From assembly GCA_033558025.1 (NCBI GenBank), contig JAUCEF010000009.1, positions 1,426,001 to 1,490,000 on the forward strand: a stretch of DNA of 64,000 nucleotides, written 5' to 3'. Positions 1 to 10,518 of this stretch are shown here, piece after piece; position 1 is the first letter of the stretch, and every line of letters begins with the position of its first letter. Position numbers and translations under genes: made by a program. The notes below the pieces were generated by a model. It ran no database searches and was not told the DNA's origin. It was given only the letters and a program-made list of their open reading frames with translations. The DNA is from Phytophthora sp. 'mugwort' (taxonomy: Eukaryota > Oomycota > Peronosporomycetes > Peronosporales > Peronosporaceae).

Positions 1-53
1 CGTCGCTGGCGCCCACGCAAGTCTTTGAGTTCTTCTATCCTCTGACATCTCAA

Positions 54-2057
54 TTACCACACTCCCACTCCACCCGGGCCAGGATTCCTCTCTATCCTCC
101 GTCGAAAACCAACCCGCGTGACGCTGTCCGCTCTCTCTACCGCCTCGTTGTCCCGCCCTTGGTGCCACATGTTGCTGATGTACTCTGCCACTTTCATACG
201 TGGCACCGACTGCTGTGTAAGTGGATACATTCTCATTCGGTACCATACATACGCCTCGTTCACGCCTCGCCTGACGCCTTTCAGAGCTTCCTGCAATGTC
301 AACGCCTTCACCCCGTCCGGATGTAGTCTGGCTATGTGTCATCTCCACACTACCGTCAGCGTGACTGCTACGCCACCCGCCACATTTCGCTCGTCACGCT
401 ATGTAATGTATCCCAAGGATCCACACCCTGCTGGTGACCCCATCACGTGAGCCATTCCGGTGTTTTGTTGAGCCTGAATCCAAAGATGTCCATTACAGCG
501 AGTAACTCTGTCGTAAACTCGACCCAGGTCATGCAGGAAAGGCTCATCATTCGGGAGAATGCGACATTCGACCACTCCAGGCGACTCACTGCGCATCCTG
601 AATTGACTTGACGTTCTTGTACATGTCCTCCACAATCAACTGGTAGTCACGAAAGTCATTTTCGTCCGAAAGACAGAGACATTCATTTCCACTAGATGAC
701 TGTTCAATCACCCGTCAACTGGTCTATTGTCCAGCAATCTTGCCGCTACACGTGTTTTTTCCATCTGGTCAAAGCCACGATCACACGCATTTCTCCTGTG
801 TCCCTTAACGAAAAACTTGTAGTTGACCTCTTTAATCCACTCGAGATGAACGACCAGCAGCAAAAAAAAAGCTGCTTTTATTTTGCCCTCCGCAGTTATC
901 GGCGTAAACAGTGAGTTTGATCGGCTTCATCGGCAGGATCACCTCGTCCAGCATGTGTGTAGCATAGAGTTGATCTCATTCGTTCGTTTCCCTGGCTCCC
1001 TCTCGCTATATAGAAAATTGTACTGCTTGCCGGTATTCGCGACGGCAACACCAAAGACGTGGACCCACACAAGCGACATAAAGTACCAATCTGACGGAGT
1101 CACGGATGGTATCGTATAGTTTTGGGAGATATTCATTGTAATGACGACAGTCGTGTCTGAGCACTCAGCCATGTCTTGCTTGTACACAAGTCTAGAATGG
1201 TCACTATAGCGGAGTTAGAGAAAAATAATTTTCAAGTCCAGTGCACAACAACAACAAAAATGATACCAAACGACTTACCTCATGATGCGCGATCCGTGTG
1301 TGTGCTTGCCGAGCAACTCAGTCGAAGCAACTCTTGGTACCCCGCGCAGACTGGACTTGTATATCGTACAGGCGTGGCAGACAATACCGGGGCGACTGGA
1401 TCCTCATAGTCGGGCAATTCGTTGAAGCAATCAATCGGAAACTGGACAGATAGGGCGCTTTAAATCGATATTAACTGCAACTAACGCGAGCTTCAGCTCA
1501 TCGTGTAGTCTCTCTCACGTAAAATAAGATGGGGTCATCGTATACTTGTCCGTAGACACCACTTTCGTCACCTTCACACCCTTCAGTCTCTGACAATGGA
1601 CACAAACTGGTACCACCTCACCATCTCGAGAATCCAGGTCCTTAATCCACTCCACCTTCCAGTTGATATCCAGTGTAGCAGCATTGTCATTGAAGAGCCA
1701 ACCGTGCGGTTTAACACCGATAATACCGTCATCTAGCAGCTTCTTGTACCGAGCTATTGTAGGCGTAGACACCCCATAGCATGCACAGGAAGCGCTACGG
1801 CAAACAATACCAACAACAAACGGCAAGTAATAGCTAAAAAGCTGGCGCTGTCCAGTTCCACGACGCCGCACTGGAACACCGGCCTCCATCATAACTGCTA
1901 ACGCATTCTTGATGCTAGTCCTTTTTTCCACAGAAGTCATGGCGTCGACCGAACTATCGAGCCTTTCAATCTCTGCTGCTTTTCCTGCCATACATTGTTG
2001 TTTGCACGAGTCAGCCTCAATCAGATCCTCCACCCTCGATTCAATAGTCAGGCTCAC
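54..2057 (-). pseudogene. Decayed DDE-transposase-like element ORF (unassigned family)
   Basis: Read on the minus strand, several open blocks follow one another like pieces of one long protein. They are 2057-1515 (180 codons, with a cysteine-containing HTH-like stretch around ACYGVSTPTIARYKKLL), 1187-939 (82 codons) and about 660-450 (DYQLIVEDMYKNV, then SPGVVECRILPN in another frame). A further block at 311-54 may belong to it or to a neighbour. The frame changes between blocks and stops separate them, so this is a relic. The order HTH-like block, then a hydrophobic block with spaced acidic residues, resembles a repeated oomycete DDE transposase-like family. I recognise the pattern but cannot name the superfamily. 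No terminal repeats were located. Confidence 0.5.
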
Positions 2058-2648
2058 TGACTGCGCGTCTTCGCAACTCTCTTAGTCCGAGCCTCCCCCT
2101 CTTCCCCCTCGGACAAAGAAGGGAGACGTAACTTCATACTCGCTACCACTAAAGTATATAGATTCATCCTCCGAGAGCGAGTCGCTCTCGTAGTCCGAAG
2201 GCTTCCATGGTGGTGCGAACTTAACTACTGAGCTGCGTCAGTGGCTGTGGGAATACGAAACACCAACCCCGTTTTCTTCTCGGCTATTCACTTATGTCCG
2301 ATCCGTCAGCGTTAAACCTTCAAGCGCCGTTATCGAAAAACCTTAAAATGGCGAATAAGTATCATTTCGTTTTGTGGTGCCATTTTATGGCACCCTATCT
2401 GGAGTGTCACAAACTTGGGATATTACGGGCGAGAGAACCGTCCTTATCGGCGAAATACTTCGAGCCGAGCATTGATAAACGCACAAAACAAGCTCGCCGT
2501 TCACAATTAGGAGGATTAACATTCATAAACTGACGTCACAGCTATAAACCCAAAATCAGATTTTCTCTAAGATACAATTTAGTATGTTTTTGGAAAGTAG
2601 TGCCTGGAGAGACGCTAAATCTTCATTTTCGCGGCCCCTGACTAAACC
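2058..2648. other. Intergenic stretch without a supported gene
   Basis: The left part borders the transposon relic and holds a short inverted GAGCGAGTCGCTCTC palindrome near 2175-2190. A 79-codon plus-strand reading frame at 2294-2533 shows no recognisable motif and is probably chance. The last 100 bases should contain the promoter and 5' leader of the WW-LRR gene. The A/T-rich segment 2545-2590 is compatible with that, but no clear initiator match was found. Confidence 0.4.
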
Positions 2649-5600
2649 ATGAGCTCCGCCTGGGAAGAAGCATACGACGAGGACTCTAACCGTGTCTACT
2701 ACTTCAATCGACTGTACGTACCAACAAGCCATTATCTGCAGAGGTGAAACCCAGTACGTGATCCGCCTTGTGATACAACCCCAGGACAGGGGATACGTCG
2801 TGGACATTGCCAGGAGAGGCAACGTCTGAAGCTCGAGTTTGTCCTACTGAAAGTTCGTGGCAACAGAGTTTCGATGAAGCCTCGCAGACAATTTATTACT
2901 ACAACATTCAAACTGGCGAGACGTCTTGGACGCTGCCCGATCAAGTGGAAGAAGACGTTGACCTCTCATATATGATCTTTGCTGTAGTACGCCTCCAATC
3001 CATGTTTCGAGGTGCTAGAGAGCGGAAGCGAGTTCGCCGCATAGTGAAGGCTCGGTACCAGTGCATCATCGACCCAGATTCCGGGAAAGTTTTGTATACC
3101 GACCTGGGCACCAACACTTCGTCGTGGACGAAGCCTGCATTGTTTGGACCGCTTCAAATCCCTGATGACGGAGGCGCCGAGGAAGACGAGCAGGTCGACG
3201 AAGGTGACGATGATGATTTTGAAGGATTCCAACAGGACGCTGCACGAGATACAGAAGAAAAAGAAGGTGTAGTGACTATGGTCGTGAAGGAAGCTGAGGC
3301 TGAACTGGACGAAGCGACCAAGAGGAAGATGCAGCGAAAATATCCTCGCTCCAAAGCTCAACAGATTGTCGATGCTGCTGAAGATTCAAGTCCAGAGGCT
3401 CAATTGTTCCTGGATATGAGTGGACTTGAGGCGTGGAAACTGTCGTCTCGTATCTGGAATCTTCAATTTTTGACGAAACTCGTACTTTCCAACAATTGTT
3501 TGACACGAATTCCGTCTGGAATCCAAGACTTGAGTCATCTCGAAGAGCTTGATGTGGGCCACAATCAACTCACTCGGCTCCCGTCATGTCTGCAGACAAC
3601 GACAACTCTCACTTCGATTCGAGCGTCGCATAACTTGATCCAGTCGTTTTCTCCAAAGTTGTGGAAACTCCGAGAAATTCGATATTTAGACCTTTCTTAT
3701 AATCGTTTGAAGGAGCTGCCGTACGTGGAAGGAGACTTGAAACTGCTTCGAGAGACGCGGGAGTGGCAAGTCGGCGTAGGACTTTTAGTGAAGCTGCAAG
3801 TGCTGCTCTTGAACAATAATCGACTCGTGGAAGTCCCGAAATCGATTGAGAAATGTACTGAACTCTCGCTGCTGGACTTATCCAACAACTACCTGGCTGC
3901 ACTCAGTGACGAAATGTCCGCTCTGACTTCCCTGCATCGAATGGTGCTCCACCACAATGCTCTGAGTACACTTCCAGAGTCTATTGGCAATCTGGTTCAT
4001 TTACAGCAGCTGGATTTGGCACATAACTGTTTGCTAACACTGCCTGAAAGCATCGGAGCACTACAGGCTCTCGAGACACTCAAACTCTCTTCCAACCAGC
4101 TGAGATTGGTACCCAAGGAGTTTGGTGCCCTAAGCCAACTGCAGCACCTCGATCTCGACAAGAATCCAAAGCTCATCAACCTTGAAGCCTTTTTTGGACA
4201 GCTCCCGAGCGTTGCGTTCTTCTCTGCGTCATCCTGTGGAATCGTCGCTTTTGAGTCGTTGGATTTCCTCAGAGACTCACCAGTTGAAACGATTCGACTG
4301 TGCCAGAACGCACTGCAGGAATTCCCGTTGCTCATAGGCCACGCCGCGATGCAAGATACGCTTCAGGAGCTCGTGCTGTCTGGAAACTACCTCACGCAGG
4401 TACCTTTGGCCGTCTTGCTGTACTGCAGCCACCTGCAGTACTTGGATCTCTCGAACAATTCACTGCGAGTTCTTCCCACTGAAATTGCTCATCTGCGTAG
4501 ACTTGAGGTCTTGTACATCAGCACGAACACACTCCAGGAGCTCCCAGAGGAGCTCACGCAGCTTCCCCGTCTACGAGAGTTGAAATGTGACCACAATCAA
4601 CTCGACCACTTGCCACTAGGCCTAGGAAATCTCATGCACTTGACCAGGTTGAACGTCTCCTTTAATCGGCTGCGCTCGTTGCCAACCTCTCTCATGGACT
4701 TGACTCAGCTGCAATCGCTGTATGCTAACGACAATTTATTGGCGGCCGCACCTCCAGCAGCTTTCCACATGAAGAACTTCTGTGACTTTTCTAATAATCC
4801 CTTCACGACTCAGCAGTATCAGCGGCATCAGGACCACCGAGATCGCTTCGCTCTTGCGTTACAATGCGTTGACACTGAAGAGTTCAGCAAAGCAGAAGAA
4901 CTCCTGTCGCAGTTGATAGCCCAAGTGAAGACCCTCCCTTACGTCGAGCAACACTTCAAGAGCCCCCAATTGCTCTACAAACGCGGGTTCTGCCGTTTCA
5001 TGCTGGTAAGTCTTTCCTTGTATGCATCTTTTGGTGACATATCCTTACTTTTTTGTATTTTCTTCTCTTAATATCTAGATGAAGAACGCAAGTCAAGTGA
5101 TCGCTGAAGCTTCAGCTGTGATCAGCTCCTGTGAGCAAGAGATGCATGGAGTAGAGTTGAGTCATACTCGTCAATTTCGACTGAAACCGAAGCAGAAAAA
5201 CGACCACTTGGAGAGGCCAGAATCTCCCCAACATCAATCTCCAGACAACAACGATACGCAACCTGAAGACTCCGTGAGGGAAAGATACATTAAGGCAGTA
5301 AGAAGACGAGCTGAAGCGCGTCAAGATCTCGAAACGTGTGCGAATGGAGCACTGAAAGACCTCCACAAAGCGATTGAGTCGCAGTGTGTCGAGCTCACAA
5401 CGGCCAACCACTTTAAAGGCCTTGTTCATATGGTACTGCATCAGTATCCTGAAGCCATCGACAACCTGACAAAAGCTCTGAAAAGTGTTCAAGCTCCACT
5501 CCCAGAGCCCGACGACTTAAACAACCAGCAAGAAGCCGTCGTAGATGACGCACAGAAATTACGAACCATCCCGACGGTCAGCATTCACCTCTTTTTGTGT

Positions 5601-6377
5601 CGTGCTGAGGCATATCGCGGCCTGGGGCAGCTACCATCTGCCATCGCAGACTTACACCACGTGATTTCCCACTACCCAATCCAGCACGATAGCAACAATG
5701 TTGCAACGCTGGAACATGAGTACAGTCACGCGTGGGAAGCTGAACAAGCAGGTTACAGTGTCGATGACGCTGCACTCCTTCGTGCCTTCAATATTGAGGA
5801 TGGATCGGGGCTTGCTCGACGACCAGAAGTCCTTGATGTTCCTGCTCAAGCTCTGGCCGCTGCTACTGCCAAGAAGAAAGCTGGTGGCCAAGTGCTTCGC
5901 AGTACCATCAAACGGCTACCAGCTGAGCGGTTCCGACTTGACTGTGAAGCGCATACAGAAGCACTACGAGCCGAAAAAAAAAGTGTAGTAGCCCTATTTG
6001 ACGGGATCAGCTCACGTAGTCGCGATTTCTTGGCCAGAGCACGAGATTTTAAGCGTGAGATCCGCGCCAATCTGCAGATGGAGATGGTGGAGAACCAGCA
6101 ACGTCATCTCGAGAGACAAATGGCCCGTGAAGCTGAGAGGAGACGTCTAGATCAGCAACGAGAAGTCGAGGAGCGGATCATCATGAAGTACCAAGACGAA
6201 TGGATGCACTGGCTCGTGAGTGAAGAGCTCCGACTTGAAAGCGAACATCAGCATCGCGCGGAGGAAGCTCAAAAACGAGCAGACGCTAAAGTCGCATACG
6301 CTGCGAGACTGGCGAAACGCGGCGGGAAGCGGCAAGCTGCTACAGGCCAACGTGGTACAGGGAACTTGAGACGCTAG
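2649..6377 (+). CDS. WW-IQ-leucine-rich-repeat protein with TPR/coiled-coil C-terminus (3 exons)
   Basis: The proposed CDS is join(2649..2713, 2785..5005, 5079..6377), 1194 aa. Introns of 71 and 73 nt (GTACGT..CAG and GTAAGT..TAG) keep phase. Intron 1 splits the first WW domain, which becomes complete only after splicing, and this fixes the ATG at 2649. Order: WW at about residues 4-33, WW at 46-73, IQ calmodulin-type motif at 87-113 (VRLQSMFRGARERKRVRRIV), a WW-like segment at 115-139, an acidic stretch at 150-170, then about 17 SHOC2/Ras-type LRRs (LxxLxLxxNxLxxLP) from about 229 to 700. The last exon is helical and TPR-like and ends in a charged R/E/Q-rich coiled coil. WW domains bind proline-rich ligands and IQ motifs bind calmodulin or EF-hand light chains, so a scaffold role is inferred; substrate and location are unknown. 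An AATAAA-like signal lies near 6411. Confidence 0.9.
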
Positions 6378-7735
6378 TTGGAACACTACGATGCCATACC
6401 GAATGACCACAAATAAAAATAGTTTGCCACATTTCTACTGGGCAGACCACTGATAGTGAGTGGGTGCGAAGTAAATTACAGCACCCGAGCTCCCTCCCCT
6501 GATGGTTAAATACGTATTCCCAAGCAGAGTTTCTAGTCTTGAGTGAGTGACAGGTTCAGCAGTACATGTACAATGGGTGCCACAACCAGCGGCAGACTGC
6601 AGGGGAAACTAAAATGACACAGAAAGGAGAAAAACTCACGTTCTATTAAAGAACTCAAAGTGAGCCCAACCCCGTCCGTTTCATAGCCCCACCCACCTCA
6701 ATCAGGACTCGTCCAGCGGACATTTTAAAGAAATCCACCTCTGTGGTTCATATACTCTATGAGTTCCCTCTTAATCTCGCCTCGCGCTGTGCCCACCGCT
6801 GCGGTCTTGAGGTTCTCCTCCAATTGGTCGCGTTGAAGCCCAGCAATTGCTCCTCCGCTTAAGTGCAACATAGTATGGTTATCTCCTTGTAGTGTTCTAC
6901 CTCCTTCTCCCTAGCGTCCTCATCGCGACGTAGATCGGGATGTAAAGCGACGACAAATTGATTGTCGTCACGACAATGCGCCGGCGACCAGGCGACGTCG
7001 GTCGATCCTACAACCGCAGCAGGAGCAGGTCCAACTCGGCATTTCGGCAGTTTTTAAAATTGTAGGCGACAGAATTCGGGAAACAAAGCATAATTAAATA
7101 GGATTTTGTTGTGGCTCTCGAAAAGGATTCGCACGCTCGCTCAGCCATCGTCATCACTTCACATCTTGCATAATAGTAAACACACGCAGCTACAAGAAGT
7201 ATCCACGGCAGACGCGCATCTGCATCCTGGCGCATTAACAAGGAGGCGCTGCCTCACCACCAGCATACGTACTGTTTCCAAGCTGAGACGAAATTTAGTT
7301 AGTCGGCTCTGCAGGAAATGAATATCATTCCAAGGTATTATACTTGGCAAGGTTTTTGAATTTGAGCGCTTATTTTTTAATTTGAGTGTTGACTATGTGA
7401 ATAACATCGTGCAATAAATCGTGAAATAGAGGTTAGCAAATCAAGAATTCCCGCCGGAATGGATCGCCGACACACAGGGTGAATGACACCAAGACTGTAG
7501 CGGCAACTGCAACATCAGCTTTGCTCACTCCAGCGTGATGATGATCTTTAGCTGTCCGCGATCATTGTTGTGTGGCAATTGTGGCCCACACCAAAAATTT
7601 GTAACTACAAAAAACAAATCAAGTTCAAGCACCCAGTTATGGTAATCCGTCAACTTGAAGCTCCCGACGACTGCTCATCTTGCGCAGTCGCCGACTTCTC
7701 GGGTCCTGCGCAGAAAGAGCAAGAAGTCGATCACC
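6378..7735. other. Intergenic region between the LRR gene and the beta-glucosidase gene
   Basis: About 1.36 kb with no open frame of recognisable coding character on either strand. Short frames at 7008-7350 on both strands overlap one another and have no motif. The region probably holds the 3' end of the upstream gene, with an AATAAAAAT at about 6410, and the promoter of the GH1 gene. No repeat or transposon protein was recognised. Confidence 0.5.
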
Positions 7736-9433
7736 ATGAACCTGCTGCATCTGCTGCCGTGCGCGGTAGCTGCCATCGCCGCGTTGTGGGCTCCCGCAGC
7801 CGCTGAGGAGCGCTGCTTCTCCAAGGACTTTTTGTTCGGCTCGGCCACAGCATCGTACCAAGTGGAAGGTGCCTATATGGACGTTGGCCGCACGTCCAGC
7901 ATCTGGGACGACTTCTGCCGACAGAAACCCGGCCTGGCCTGCGCCAATGTGGCCGACGACTTCTTCCACCGTTACCCGAGCGACCTCAAGATGATGGCTG
8001 ACGACGGTCTGCAGTCCTTCCGCTTCTCCATCTCCTGGTCACGCGTCATGACGTGGAACCCAGCAACACGTCGCATGATGCCCAACCCGCCGGGTATCGC
8101 CTTCTACCACGACCTCATTGATGAGATGGCCAAGAACAATCTCACGCCGATCCTGACCATCTACCACTGGGATTTGCCGTCATCGTTGCAGACGGAGCTC
8201 TCCCCCACGGGTTGGCTCAGCCCTGACATTGTCCGCCACTACGTCGACTACGCCACGCTCATGTTCCAGGAGTTCGGCCAGAAACTCGATTACTGGACGA
8301 CTTTCAACGAGCCGTACTCGTTCGTCACTCAGGGCTACGGCACAGGTGTGCACGCTCCTGGTTTCACTGGATCTGAGAACAACACGTACATTGTAACCCA
8401 CAACTTACTGCGCGCCCATGGTCTGGCAGTGCAAAAGTTTCGGGAATTCCGTGAAGCTGGCATTGTGCGTAGCGCTGCTCGCATTGGTATCGTGTTGGTG
8501 GCACACATGATGTTCCCGCTGGATCCCTCCAACCCGAAGGACGTTGCTGCTGCAGAGCGTGCGTTACAGTTCGATTACGGTTGGTTCCTGCAGCCTATGA
8601 TCTCCGGAGACTACCCAGCTGTCATGCGCGAGATTGTTGGTGATCGTCTGCCTCGTTTCACGACGCAGGAAGCTGAGATCATTAAGGGCTCATATGACCT
8701 CTTCATGGTAAATCACTATGCGTCTAAGTCCGTGACAGACTGCGATTCACCGACATCTAAGCGTAGTTGTGATCAGCTCACGCTCGGCTGGGAGAAAGAC
8801 AAGGGAGTTGATGACACGCGCGCTCCCGAGGGCTCACGTCTTTCCAGCAAAGATCGCCATGGCAACCGCAACTGCGGCTGGTTCACGGCTTATCCGCCTG
8901 GATACTTAGCACTGATGAAATGGGTGAGCGCGCACGACCCATTGGCTGAGATGCTGCTGACTGAGAACGGCTGGTGCGGCAACGATGAGGTGGACAACCA
9001 GGACCAGATGTGGTACTACGAAAACTACATTGAGCAGGTCTACAAGGCTGTGACACAGGAGAATATTAAGGTCATCGGGTACACGGCCTGGTCGTATTTG
9101 GACAACTACGAGTGGGGTTCCTTTGAGCCACGCTTTGGTCTGTACTATGTCAACTTCACGGCCCAAACAGGTTCCAAGGACTACGTGTCGGCGAAGCCCA
9201 CGGAGTTGGAGCGCATTCCGCGTCCGGCTGCCAAGTGGTTCAGCAAGTTGGCCAAGACCAAGTGCATCCCGACAAGTGCACCCAGCGAAGCGTCCAGCAG
9301 TGGGCGTCTGTCGACCTGGTCGATCGTGGGCATTGTGGTCGCGGTAGTCGTGGTGGTTGGTGCCGCTGTGGGTGCCTTCCGTGCCTACTGTAGCCGCCGC
9401 GGCTCTAGTAGCGAACGCAGACCGTTGTTGTAA
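7736..9433 (+). CDS. Glycoside hydrolase family 1 beta-glucosidase, secreted and membrane-anchored
   Basis: Single-exon, 565 aa. It hydrolyses terminal beta-D-glucosyl residues, probably from plant cell-wall oligosaccharides or glucosides, at the cell surface. The reading frame opens at 7655, but the ATG at 7736 gives a proper signal peptide (MNLLHLLPCAVAAIAALW, cut near AAA-EE), so I chose that start. The GH1 hallmarks are present: N-terminal FLFGSATASYQVEGA, the acid/base motif TFNEP with Glu192, and the nucleophile motif LTENGW with Glu410. The spacing of 218 residues is normal for GH1. After the catalytic domain (to about residue 510) come a Ser-rich linker, a hydrophobic helix at about 528-549 and a short Arg-rich tail, which indicate a type I membrane protein. 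The sequence is GC-rich and shows no frameshift. Confidence 0.95.
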   Translation: MNLLHLLPCAVAAIAALWAPAAAEERCFSKDFLFGSATASYQVEGAYMDVGRTSSIWDDFCRQKPGLACANVADDFFHRYPSDLKMMADDGLQSFRFSISWSRVMTWNPATRRMMPNPPGIAFYHDLIDEMAKNNLTPILTIYHWDLPSSLQTELSPTGWLSPDIVRHYVDYATLMFQEFGQKLDYWTTFNEPYSFVTQGYGTGVHAPGFTGSENNTYIVTHNLLRAHGLAVQKFREFREAGIVRSAARIGIVLVAHMMFPLDPSNPKDVAAAERALQFDYGWFLQPMISGDYPAVMREIVGDRLPRFTTQEAEIIKGSYDLFMVNHYASKSVTDCDSPTSKRSCDQLTLGWEKDKGVDDTRAPEGSRLSSKDRHGNRNCGWFTAYPPGYLALMKWVSAHDPLAEMLLTENGWCGNDEVDNQDQMWYYENYIEQVYKAVTQENIKVIGYTAWSYLDNYEWGSFEPRFGLYYVNFTAQTGSKDYVSAKPTELERIPRPAAKWFSKLAKTKCIPTSAPSEASSSGRLSTWSIVGIVVAVVVVVGAAVGAFRAYCSRRGSSSERRPLL

Positions 9434-10480
9434 ATCGACAAGAGGATTCTTGACCACTGTCGCGTTACAAAGGAAAAAAGTATGGGACTGCAGATTGAGA
9501 CTTGAGAAACATTTAAGGTTCTTTCATCAATGAAAAGTCTATGCTGCGTCTACATCCAGCACCATGAACACAAGATCGCACAGAAATCGCACACGCCTTA
9601 AGCAATGCCCTGGCCATTGGACTGCTCAACCAGGGTCACCAATACCTATTACATTTGTAATAAGCCTGGTTAGTAACAATATGCGGATTAGCTATACAGG
9701 TATAATTAGTGAAACTAATATACACCAGAGTACGGCGGTTGGGGGGCCACGTGGCCTCCATCTGCCCGAACTGCTGGAGATTGCTCACTCTGGTTCTAGT
9801 CGCCCTCCCCAAACTTATACGCTTCAGATATAGTAACCATGATTTTGCAGTCAGATACTGTAGTTGTGAGCGCGACCCGTTGAAGTTGAAGGAATGATGG
9901 TCACTCAAACCATTTCTAGATCGTTTTACAATAAACAACCGGAGCTGATACGCCAACTAGCCAACTACAAGGAGGGGTTGTACAGAACGAGTTGTACTAT
10001 AACTGCAGCAATGGAGTCCTCAAGCTGCTTCATCGGTCATATGGGCATGCGTGCATCCAATGCAGATAATCGTTTTGTTTCACAATTTCACTTGCACGCA
10101 AGAAAAAAACGAAGAATCGAATCTTTGCATGGGTTTCTCCATCGTTTTATTATTATTATTATCCTTGGACCAACGCGCTCAATGCTTATCTGGCGCTTAT
10201 TGGGCCCGTGTTTCTCTCACATCACACGAAGTATCACCGCAAATTTGAACTAAAAACTCAAGACTTGAACTCAAGAAACTCAAAACGACGTGGATCTTGT
10301 GGCGGGCTCTGTCACACAGTTGCCTTCGCGATACCGCAATGACCAATCAGCGTTTGGAGTAAATTTAATGTATGGGACTGTGTTGACACTCGACACCGTC
10401 TCGTCAATCGATCTGAGTCAAATTTGCATACTGCTTCCTACGCTAATAGTGTAAGCTAAGTAACGAGCATTTACCCCGTT
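9434..10480. other. Intergenic region, possible remnant of a 5' LTR at its right end
   Basis: No gene was recognised. Short frames at 9564-9956 occur on both strands over the same bases and carry no motif. There is a (TTA)n tract at about 10146-10162. The last 180 bases end in CCCCGTTACA immediately before a tRNA-primer-like sequence, so about 10300-10483 may be a decayed 5' LTR of the gypsy element that follows. No matching 3' LTR was found. Confidence 0.35.
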
Positions 10481-10485
10481 ACACT

Positions 10486-10493
10486 TGGTAGCA
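10486..10493 (+). promoter_or_regulatory. Candidate retrotransposon primer binding site
   Basis: TGGTAGCA lies two bases after a TTACA end. It resembles the complement of the initiator tRNA-Met 3' end (TGGTATCA..) used by Ty3/gypsy elements. It precedes the gag-like frame by about 25 bp, which is the expected position. The match is short, so this rests mainly on context. Confidence 0.35.
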
Positions 10494-10518
10494 CTTAGTA
10501 ATCTGTCCAACGACCAAG

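Noticed and set aside
76..87. 2A-like peptide signature (IERNPGP) in the minus-strand frame at 54-311
   Set aside because: The upstream Asp of the D(V/I)ExNPGP consensus is Arg here, and the surrounding frame is a short relic, so ribosome skipping is not supported.
2807..5071. Starting the LRR protein at 2807
   Set aside because: That codon is TTG. The ATG at 2649 with a 71-nt intron completes the first WW domain in phase.
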